Position numbers and translations under genes: made by a program. From Puccinia triticina (taxonomy: Eukaryota; Basidiomycota; Pucciniomycetes; Pucciniales; Pucciniaceae), in assembly GCF_026914185.1 (NCBI RefSeq), contig NC_070565.1:7254001-7318000 (forward strand): a stretch of 64,000 nucleotides of DNA, written 5' to 3'. The notes under the pieces are model-generated. The model worked only from the letters and a program-made list of their open reading frames with translations, had not been told where the DNA came from and did not search any database. Shown here in pieces: positions 45,253 through 54,269 of the stretch; within the stretch, counting starts at the first letter, position 1, and every line of letters begins with the position of its first letter.

Positions 45253-47388
45253 ATGGCCGATGCCTCTGTGGACCCTCCTCGCGCGAGGATGGTCAAAATC
45301 AAACCTCAAGACAAGGCTCTAAAGTTCTCAGGAGGCGACATTGAGCAATTTTTGGACGATTATGAATTAGCGGCGGAACTCGATGGAGCCTCGGATTATG
45401 ACAAGGCAAGACAGGTCGGCTCTTTCGTCGAGACTGGCGAGATTCGCGCAATTCTAGCGACGCTCGAGGGCTATAAGCCGCCAGATTGGAACAAGCTCAA
45501 AACGGCCATGACAAGTTACTGGGGAGATGTGGACAAGGCGCTGTTCACGGAGCGCGATATTGTCACCTTGGTCGAGAAATGGTCGCAGAAGGGCGGCATC
45601 TCTTCGGTTTCGGACTATCATGAGTTTCGTAAGGCCTGGGACCCGATTCAGTCTTACCTAGTTTCGAAAAGTCACATCGAATCTGCGGAGGAACTCAAGA
45701 AACAGTTTTATCAAGCTTTTTCGGACGGGTTTCAGAGTCGAATCAGGGAACAGCTGATCAAAGAGAATACCCTGATAGTAACGGCAGACAATAGGGCCCG
45801 CCTTCCAGCTTTCAAGGTTCTTCGGAGTGCCGTCGACGCGGTGATGCGAGGCCAGATTTCCTTGACTTTCGAAGATACGAGATCTTCGGCTCCGGTGGCT
45901 TCCCCGTTTCAGGCTTCAAATGAGATCATGAAGCGAATGGGCGAGGACCGACGCCCGTCAGCACCGACAACAGCGCCCAAGGCGGATCCCTCAATGGACG
46001 AATTGACGAAAATGCTCAAAGCGTTCGAACAGTACATGAAGCAGGATCCGGGACGAATGCAAGGCGAGCGTCCACCGTTGATCTGTTACTACTGTCATCG
46101 CGAGCGTCATGGGACTGCTCGCTGTCTGGAGCTGCAGAAGGACAAGGACGAGGGTCTGGTGGAACAGCGGGGAACTAACTTCTTCCTGCCAAACGGGGCT
46201 CTGATTCCGTTCGATAGGAGCCGTCCCATTAGGCATGTGGTGGCGTCCTATCAACCATCGACTTCAGCTGCTCCGCCGAGACCTTCAACTCCAACGCGTC
46301 AAACCTCTAGTGCTGCTACTGCGGAGTATAAGACGGGTTGTGGATCCCTGCACCCGTGGTATCCTCCGGCTGTAGGATCTCAGTCGTTTGCAGGGGCTTA
46401 TGAATCTGATCCCGCTGGTCGGAAGCGTCATGAGGAGGCGAGGCCTTATAAGGCTCCCCGGGTCCCTCCTAGTTCGACGAAGAAGCCTCTTGGGAAGACG
46501 CCGAGCGTCCCAACGGACTTGGCGAAGGATCAGGACGGGAAGGAAACCGAACTTTTCGATCGCATCATGAATGACGCGGATCCGGAGCGAAAGGACGGCC
46601 CTACTCAAGCCGCCACTCCTCCTAAAGCCACGGGATCCCAGCCAAGAGTTAGATTCGAGCGTGACGTCTCTCGTGATCACCCAGATGCGGTGGATGGGGT
46701 TATCAAGAGGATTTTTGACCTCCCGGTGACTACCACCGTCGCAGAAATTTGTTCCATCTCTCCCGCGGTAGCCGATGGAGTGAAAAAGTGGGTTTCTCGG
46801 CGTCGCGTGGAGGTGGGATCGGAGGACTTGAGGGTACATTCCGGAACACTAGCCGAGGGAGCCGACGCGGATGGTGTATTCGACCCCAACCTGTACTCGT
46901 GTCCGCTTGGTTATCTCAACTGTAGCGTTGGGGACGGAGAGGCGATCTCTTCTCCGCTAGTGGACTCCGGCTCACAGTTGAATTTGATCTCTGATTCTTT
47001 GGCGATTAAGCTCAACTTGACTCCGAGAGTAAACTTTAGCTCCGCGGTATACGGCATCAACAACCAAGCTTGTGAGCTGATTGGCGTGGCTGAGGACGTG
47101 CCTATCCGAGTGGGGCGTTCGATAGTGGGATCCTGCCATTTTTGGATCACACGTGCCGACGGTCCTTTCATCCTGGGACGACCGTTTCTTATGGACTTCA
47201 ACGCCACTCTCCTATTCTCACCGGTTGCGGGGGAGAGGATAATCCTCCCGGATCTCAATGGCAGAAACATTGAGGTAACCCTGTGCCCCGTCGATAAGGG
47301 AAAGTGGGAGCGCGAGTTTCCGGCGCACGGTCGTAAGGGAGTATTGGCGCATTGTGGGCGTGTTCGTGAAGATCCGCATTTTTTATGA
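45253..47388 (+). CDS. Gypsy-2 gag-protease
   Basis: Intact 711-residue frame from ATG 45253. An N-terminal capsid-like domain (LKFSGGDIEQFLDDYELAAE; WNKLKTAMTSYWGDVDKALF) is followed by a linker with coiled-coil character, a zinc knuckle CYYCHRERHGTARC (CX2CX4HX4C) near residue 278, and a basic/Pro-rich linker. A VAEICSISPAVADGVKK block is shared with gypsy-1. The aspartic protease has SSPLVDSGSQLNLIS (D-S-G active site) and an ILGRPFLMDF flap/ILG-type end. The stop overlaps the pol start as ATGA. GTG at 45199 is in frame upstream, but the ATG after the leader motif is the better start. Confidence 0.92.
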   Translation: MADASVDPPRARMVKIKPQDKALKFSGGDIEQFLDDYELAAELDGASDYDKARQVGSFVETGEIRAILATLEGYKPPDWNKLKTAMTSYWGDVDKALFTERDIVTLVEKWSQKGGISSVSDYHEFRKAWDPIQSYLVSKSHIESAEELKKQFYQAFSDGFQSRIREQLIKENTLIVTADNRARLPAFKVLRSAVDAVMRGQISLTFEDTRSSAPVASPFQASNEIMKRMGEDRRPSAPTTAPKADPSMDELTKMLKAFEQYMKQDPGRMQGERPPLICYYCHRERHGTARCLELQKDKDEGLVEQRGTNFFLPNGALIPFDRSRPIRHVVASYQPSTSAAPPRPSTPTRQTSSAATAEYKTGCGSLHPWYPPAVGSQSFAGAYESDPAGRKRHEEARPYKAPRVPPSSTKKPLGKTPSVPTDLAKDQDGKETELFDRIMNDADPERKDGPTQAATPPKATGSQPRVRFERDVSRDHPDAVDGVIKRIFDLPVTTTVAEICSISPAVADGVKKWVSRRRVEVGSEDLRVHSGTLAEGADADGVFDPNLYSCPLGYLNCSVGDGEAISSPLVDSGSQLNLISDSLAIKLNLTPRVNFSSAVYGINNQACELIGVAEDVPIRVGRSIVGSCHFWITRADGPFILGRPFLMDFNATLLFSPVAGERIILPDLNGRNIEVTLCPVDKGKWEREFPAHGRKGVLAHCGRVREDPHFL

Positions 47389-50300
47389 CTGGGGTCGATC
47401 TGGATATCAGAGAGGTTAATCTGGGGCCTCAAGCCTTAGCTGATGGATCGACGCCCCAACAGGAGGCCCAAGTTTCTTCTAGTTTTGATTCTTCTCGAAC
47501 TGCTCTCTCCGTCTCGCTATCATCTTTCCCTTCGCAAAATCAAGAAAACTCGAAAAAACATCAAGAAAAGTCAAAACCTCAGAAAAATATTCTTCCAGTC
47601 ACATTTCAGTCTCCATTTCCTCGTTTGTCTCAAGTCTTTTCTCTCAACATTTCAAAAAGGATCCGTCAAGGGTGCGTGTCTTGGTCAATGGGTGGTGGTC
47701 GGAAGGAGGAGGATGCGAAAAATGGAGGCACAGAAGTAAGTTCTCTTCAATTGTGCACCTCCGGGCAAGATGCCATAAACGTTTCGTCAAATTCTCTACC
47801 GCGCGCCACTGTCGTGAGCCACCAAGGACCTCTTCGCCCTCTTTTTCCCTCAGTTTCAAGCGGCCAAATTTTTCATCAGGCATGCAACCCCAACGAGGAC
47901 AGTAACCCCTTGTTGGACTCTCAAAATTCCTCGCGTCAGGATCGAGGTCTCTTGTTTCAGGATCAAGGTCTCTCGTTTCAGGATCAAGATTCTGCGCAAG
48001 ACTTGAATGGGGCGGTGAACTTAAGCGGGAAGTGTTGGGCCAAGGAAAAAAGGGCCCCGCGAAGTTTGGAGGAACTACAAGTAAGTTCCTTCCAACATGC
48101 ACCTCCGGGGCTGGATGCCCGTTTCGTGTCAAAAACCCTACCGTGTGCCACGTACGTGAGCAATGCAACGGCCCTTGGTTCTTTCGCTTCAGGGTCCTGG
48201 TCGGCGGCATCTTCTTCAATACGGTCCCTTTCCCCAATCTCACAACAAGATCGCTCAACAGAAGCAAACTGTGCAGCAGCGCGGGAAAATCCTCAAGCGC
48301 CCGTTTCAACATCCTCATTTGACTTCAAGATGGGGACGTTTCAGGAAGAAGCCGAGGATACCAGCGAAGCGACTTTTCAGGATCGGCTCCGAAAAGAGGG
48401 TAAACTACTTGTCTATCAACTGGCGACGGAAGGCGGAGAGGTGGAATTTGGGCTTCCATGGAGGGTGGGAGAAACAAAAGTAAGTTCCTCCCAACATGCA
48501 CCTCCGAGGGTAGATACCCGCCACTTTGTCAAAACCCTACGATCTGCCACTATTGTGAGCCACCCCGTTTCGTCCGGTTTTACTTATGCAGACAAAGCTC
48601 CATTCGAGGAGTTTTCCGAGCTTCGGACGTGGAATTTGCTTCGGCACGGTCTCAGTGTGCGATCTCAAGAGGCGCTTTTGGAGTCATGGAGGTCTGGAGA
48701 GTACTTGACGTTTGCAACCAAGTATAAGCCGGTGTCGCGGAAGGTTAAACCCGTCAACCAACCCATGCCCTTAGGACTCAACCCCCCCCTTCAGCGTCCC
48801 TCTCTTTCCCGAGATCCCTACCGCCCCCTTCCGCACTCCTTGGCAGGCCCATTTTGTCCCAAGGGTCGTGTCACTTTGGAACGTCTGGCGGTGGTAAATT
48901 TCGGCCCGGAAGGTTGGCTTTGGCCGGACAAATTTAATCTCATCAGGAATGTCTTGGCCGAACGGAACCAGTGCATTGCTTTCAACGAGGCGGAGCGTGG
49001 TTTGCTCAAGGAATCATACGGTCTTCCGTATATCATCCCGGTTGTTGAGCACGAACCGTGGCAGAAAAAGAAGATACCGATTCCGGCCGCCAAAATGGAT
49101 GAGTACACCCGGATCCTGAGGGAAAGAGTTCAAAACGGTCTCTACAAGCAGTCAACGTCCTCGTACACGAGCCCAGTTTTTTGCGTCCTCAAGAGCAACG
49201 GCAAGTTGCGCGTGGTTCATGATTTGCAGCCTTTGAATAAGGTCACGATTAAGGACGCGGGTATTCCGCCAGCCACCAAAGACTTTGTTGAGTCGTTCTC
49301 CGGTCGAGCTTGTTATGGGCTGGGTGACATACTAGGCGGCTACGACGAGAGGGCTCTCGACCCTATATCCCGTCCCCTCACAACGTTTGATACTCCGCTC
49401 GGTAGGTTCCAACTCACGCGTCTTCCGCAGGGGGCCACCAACTCGGTGGCCGTCTACCAAGCCCAAATGATGTGGGTGCTGCAAGATGAAATTCCCGAGC
49501 ATGCCGGAGTGTTCATCGACGATGGGGGCATTAAGGGCCCGCCTTCCAACTACAACGGCGAAGTGTTGAGTTGGCATAGCAGTATCCGACGATTTATCTG
49601 GGAGTACGCCGGGATTTTGGAGCGCGTCCTTTTCCGGATCAAGGAGGCTGGTCTGACGGTGTCTGCATCCAAGTTGGCGGCGTGCGTGCCTGCCTTGGAA
49701 ATCGTTGGGCATGTGGTTTGCAGGGAAGGTCGGCGTATGGCTAAGAGTAAGGTGAATAAGATCCTCTCTTGGCCTACCCCAACCAATGCCACAGAGGTTC
49801 GCGGATTTCTTGGGGTAGTGGTGTACGTTAGGATCTTCATTCCTTCACTATCGCGTATCTGTCTCCCCCTTCGGCGGCTGACACGCAAGGATGCGGAGTT
49901 TCTTTGGACGAAGGACTGCAAGGAGGCGTTCGATCAACTTAAAACTCTTGTAGGACGCAACATTGTCCTAGTGAAAGTGGATTATGGCCCGGAAGCAGGA
50001 CGTCTCAAGTTGGCCGCAGACTCAAGCTTCCACGCCGCGGGAGCTGTTCTCACCCAGGAAGACTCTAATGGGCTGGATCGGCCAGCTCTCTACGAGTTGT
50101 TGCTTTTCTCTGAGGTCGAGTCGCGGTATTCGCAACCAAAACTCAAGCTCTGCGGGGTTGCTCGAATACTCAAGAAACTCCAGATCGTTTTGTGGGGTCA
50201 ACATTTCAAGCTCTTGGTTGATGCGCAATCCCTAGTGCAGATGATCAACGCACCCAGCTTACCCAACGCGCCCATGACTCGTTGGGTCTCATTTATTCAT

Positions 50301-51749
50301 CTGTTTTCGTTTGACATTACTCACCGCCCGGGCAGAGCATTTACCATGCCAGACAGACTGTCCAGAAGACCGCAAGGGGACAATGAATCGGATCCGCCTT
50401 CAACTGATTTCGACAAGGAGGAACCTAACATCAAACCCCTGTCTGTTTTCTCGACCAAGACGACCTCAGCGTATACAGGTTTTCAAGAAGGTTTTTGGAG
50501 ACAGCTAGAAGATTATCTCTTGACTCTGAATAGGCCCGCGGAAATGGACGCCGTAGCTTTTCAGGCCTTAAAGCGGAAAGCGTCGGATTTTTTTGTTCAG
50601 GAGGGCCGGCTGTTGAGGAGGGGAAGTCCCTTGCCAAGAATTGTGGTGACCATTCCAAGGAAGCAGGAAGAAATTCTGGAGCGTCTACACGAGGATCTTG
50701 GCCACCGGGGCATGGCGGAGACTTATCGACGAGTGGCTGAGAGGTTTTGGTGGCCGTCTCTAAAAAAATCAGTTCAGTTTTGGTGTTGTAGCTGTCAGGC
50801 CTGTCAAAAAAGGGACTTGCGGAGGCCGCTGGAGGTGCGCTACCCCACTGGTGAGGACACTCTCTTTGGGAGAGTCTCCATGGATGTCGTACACATTAAG
50901 GCGAGTGGGGCGAAGTATCTTATCGTCGCTCGTGACGACTTCTCGGGATGGGTCGAGGCCAAATTTCTCAACAACATTACGTCGGAGGCTGTTTCTGCCT
51001 TCCTGCACGATCACTGGACCATGCGATACGGCTTGGCGCGCGCGTACTCAACTGACGGTGGTTCTGAGTTTGGTGGGGCTCTTGCGGAAATGCTCAGGTC
51101 GTTACCTGGACAGCATCGGGTGTCGACGCCCTCCTACCTGGAGGCTCAGGGAATGGTCGAGCGCGGGCACGCGCCCCTCAAGGCGGCTTTAGTCAAGCTC
51201 GCGGGCGAGTCAGGGAAGAACTGCAAGAAATTCCTCCCCCTTGTATTGTTCTCCGATCGGATCTCGACTAAGCGCTCGACTGGGTATTCCCCGTACGAGT
51301 TGGTTTTTGGACAACGGGCGGCCCTTCCCATTGATCTGGACATTGAGTCATTTCTCGGTGTCGACTGGGAAGAGGTTCGCAGTACTTCGGACTTATTGGC
51401 GGCTCGGTCCCGACAGCTTGAGCAGAGCGAGGACTCTCAAGCCATTGCCCACAAACGAATGCTGAGGTCTCGAGCAGAGTCGATCCGCTACTGGGAAAAT
51501 CGTAACGCTGATTGACTGCGCGACTCTCTTCCTCCGGGTACCCTAGTTTTAGCCTACAATCGGTCACTGGAGGTTCAGTGGGGGCAGCTCTTCGCCCACA
51601 AGTGGAATGGGCCTTACCGGATTGTCACTCAGGTTCAAGGTGGTTCCTATGTCCTCGCCGAGCTCGATGGCACGGAGCTGAAGCGCCGGTTCGCGGCAGA
51701 TCAAGTTAAGGAGTATTTCCCTCGTGGGGGCATTGAGGACTCAAAGTAA
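47385..51749 (+). pseudogene. Gypsy-2 pol (RT, RNase H, integrase), one nonsense codon
   Basis: Starts at the ATG of the ATGA overlap. The linker carries three VSS...P...ATVVSH-type repeats encoded by the 81-84-bp motif. RT: VVHDLQPLNKVTI, YGLGDILGGYDERAL, RLPQGATNSVAVYQ, GVFIDDGGIKGP. RNase H: LAADSSFHAAGAVLTQED, FDITHRPGRAFTMPDRLS. Integrase: HEDLGHRGMAETYRR...CQACQ zinc finger, SMDVVHIKA, STDGGSEFGG, EAQGMVERGHAPLK (D,D,E). An in-frame TGA at 51513 (ATTGAC; CGA would be Arg) interrupts it, and the same frame continues to TAA 51747 through the integrase C-terminal fold (GPYRIVTQVQGGSYVLAELD). One base separates this copy from an open pol. Confidence 0.9.
47736..48560 (+). repeat. Three coding copies of the GTAAGT...GTGAGC motif
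   Basis: Copies at 47736-47819, 48081-48161 and 48480-48560. Each starts GTAAGTTC, has TGCACCTCCG about 20 bases in, and ends near CACTGTCGTGAGC (variants CACGTACGTGAGC, CACTATTGTGAGC). Confidence 0.85.
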
Positions 51750-51827
51750 GTTCCCCCTCCTTAGTATGCACCTTGGGTATCTACTACCGCAATCGTCGTA
51801 AGCTCTACTTTAGCCACTGTCGTGAGC
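51746..51827 (+). repeat. Fourth motif copy overlapping the pol stop
   Basis: GTAAGTTCCCCCTCC...TATGCACCTTGGG...GCCACTGTCGTGAGCC. The pol TAA stop (51747-51749) lies inside its first hexamer, so nearly all of this copy is untranslated. Confidence 0.85.
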
Positions 51828-51933
51828 CATCCGCGGGACCCCCGTCTGTGTTTCTTCTTTTCTTTAGCGCGGTATTTTGAGGTTGCAGCAAGAGGCGGTG
51901 CAGTCTAGGGACAGACTGTAAGTCGTGGGTGGA

Positions 51934-52691
51934 TGTGGTGACCAATACGGTGGTCAAGCTCAGTTCTCAGTTTCCGTCCTCACCAGCATCAGACCTCAAG
52001 TTCCAGTTTCAAGTTCTCAAGCTTCAATCCTCAAGACTTCAGCCTCTTATTCCCAGTCTTCCTCCCTGTCCTTCTCCCTTCACTTTCCATTTGCTTTTTT
52101 TGTTATCCTCTCTTCTCTTTCTAGTCAACCTTCATATTTCTTGGTCCTAACACAGAGTCTTGTTTTTGTGGGTTTATTCTTAGTTTTATGGTTTCTGTTA
52201 TTTTTGATCTTTTCCCTTTCTTTCTATCTGCTCCCATCTTCTAATTGTCTGTTGTTTCATTTTGTGTGTCTGCTCTATGTTCTTGCTCTTGTTTTGTTTT
52301 GTTTGTTTTGTGTTTTCTTTTCTTTTTTTTCTGTTGTTTGCGGTGGGTGCACGCGCATGGCGCGCGAGGAGATGATGATTGGTCTGTGAAAGGTCTCCAG
52401 GAATCCAAGTTCCCGGCGAACTTGGAGGATGGGAGGCCATAGCACCTGTTCTGATCCAAGTCAGGGGTTATCAATTCAAGATCTTTTCTCGAGTCAAGAG
52501 TCCCCAGAGTCCCTTCCAGAATCCACCTTCCCAACAAACCCAAACCCCGGCGAACTCTCAAAACCACTCCGCCAAAGCTATCACCTCGAATCCCCTACGA
52601 CTCTTTTCCGGACCATCCGTGAGGGCAGCTCCCAGAGCACCTTTTCCCCTCCCAGCGCTGCCGCCGGCCTAGCACCGGACGGAGCTCCATA
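51934..52691 (+). repeat. Gypsy-2 3' LTR
   Basis: 758 bp, preceded by the purine-rich GTCGTGGGTGGA and followed by the CCGG duplication. Confidence 0.94.
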
Positions 52692-52695
52692 CCGG

Positions 52696-53754
52696 CCCAA
52701 CTTCCAGGTCCCGTAGTTGTTTTGATTCCTCCGCCGCAATAAGGTCAGTCCGTTCTTCTCCAAGTTTCAGCGTTATTTGATTCAATACAAAATCCAGATC
52801 TGATTTCTTAATTTTCTTCTCTATTGGCAGGTTTTGAAAATCAGGAAAAACTGCTGCGGTCGAATGAATTGCTCGACATTCCCTCGGCGAGAAAAACAAC
52901 CAACCAGCCCCGGCGTCTGGGTAGCCAATCAAAACGGCCTCTTGGGCGCGCTCGTCTAGTTTCTTCCGGCGTTCATTGGGAATATGGATGAGAGCTTTCG
53001 CTCCAAAGGGGTACAGTACGTCCGGGTTTGGCCGGATTCCATAGAAAAGCTTGACAGGGCATTTTCCTCCTGATCTCAAGTTTGGCAGCCTGTTGTGAAT
53101 ATGCCCAGCGGTCGACCACGCATAGCTCCAAAAACGCCGGGGAAGTCCACTTTCATGCAACATGGTTCTTGCCATGTCCCCGATCGTCCTGTTGAGTTGC
53201 TCAGCTTCGCCATTTTGTTGGGGCGTATACGGGGCGCTTGGGGCAGTCTTCACTCCGATCTCATCAAGGCGTTTACGGAGGCTATGAACATACTCCGGGG
53301 CGTTGTCACAGCGAACATGGACAGGATATTTCCCAAAGTAATTCTTGATGTGCGAGAGCCACGACATGATCTTGTCAGGTACGTCCAACTTCCGCTCAAT
53401 AGCACCAATGAACAAAAATGTGCTTGCATGATCCCTGAGTGTAATACTATATTGCATTCCGTGTAGGTCTGTCTCAAACGGTCCTGGGACATCTGAAACC
53501 ATGAGATCCAATGGTTTTTCACGGCTAATCTGCAACTCAACACCCAGCAATTTTTGGTTTGTGCTCTTTGACTTCGCACACCAATTGCAGAAGAAAGCTG
53601 ACCATTTGATCTTCACGTCAGGGTAATTGACTCTCAGATATCGCTTGACAACTTCATCGGACGCATGGCCTAGACAAACATGCCAAGTGTGTGGGTTGAA
53701 AGAAGGTATTTGCAAAACTTTGTTGATTTTAATGGAATCGGGAACCGTCTCCAA
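52696..53754 (-). pseudogene. Copia-2 integrase
   Basis: Minus-strand Ty1/copia integrase. Zinc region HTWHVCLGHASDEVVKRYLR...CNWCAKSKST. The core begins LDLMVSDVPGPFETDLHG (first Asp), continues with VHVRCDNAPEYVHSLR (second Asp) and PYTPQQNGEAEQLNRTIGD (Glu). AVLIGYPDAGAGWLFFSP follows as in the post-core GKxxE-type region. The frame is open to the gypsy-2 insertion at 52695. Upstream a single TAG (53755-53757) in the same frame separates it from protease, probably a mutated TGG. Confidence 0.9.
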
Positions 53755-53757
53755 AAA

Positions 53758-54269
53758 CTAACAATAATTGTGGAAGATGGTGGGATAACGGTTATTACAT
53801 GGATCTAAAAATGTAGCTTCTTTCCCCTTATATTCCAGCTTCCAGCCCAATGCAACCAGCCTCCCAGTCGACAAGATGACTCCGTCAACCCCAGGCACGA
53901 AATAAACGTCTTCAATCATGATCTTCCCGGCTGGCGTTGGAATTGTTACCCTACCAACGTTGGTCACAGACACATTGCAATTGGTGACGGCAAGATAGAA
54001 GTTACGAGAAGTCGTTAGTTTTTGGGTTGGTTCAAAGAGTGCTGACTTCCCACTCATATGAGCAGAGGCCCCCGAGTCAAGCAAAACACCTTCAGTCAAG
54101 TTAGGGAAGGCGACTTTACGGACGTGGTGTTTGGATTGGTGCGGAGGTATGTATTTCGAGCCTTTTGACTTGAAGTCTGCCGGTGGTGGTTTAATCTGCT
54201 TCAGTGCCACCGCCCGCCAGTACTCGGAACAGTCGGCGAACCAGTGGCCATCTTCGCCGCAGTATGCGC
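53758..54269 (-). pseudogene. Copia-2 protease with second half of the zinc knuckle
   Basis: Minus-strand frame with YCGEDGHWFADC, the second half of a CCHC knuckle whose first Cys lies beyond the hAT at 57080. Then LLDSGASAHMSGKSALFE, the aspartic protease active site (D-S-G) typical of Ty1/copia, and IEDVYFVPGVDGVILSTGRL near its end. The frame is otherwise open up to TAG 53755. The hAT target site lies inside the knuckle codons, and removal of the hAT plus one 8-bp duplication rebuilds CX2CX4HX4C exactly. Confidence 0.9.

Larger units (their letters stand above)
43894..52691 (+). mobile_element. Gypsy-2: nearly intact Ty3/gypsy retrotransposon
   Basis: LTRs 43894-44675 and 51934-52691, almost identical apart from short indels. 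They start TGTGGTGACC and end CCATA, and are flanked by CCGG duplications (43890-43893, 52692-52695). Gag-protease and pol frames are complete except for one TGA in pol. The high LTR identity and intact frames make it the youngest large element here. It lies in copia-2 in the opposite orientation. Confidence 0.95.
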
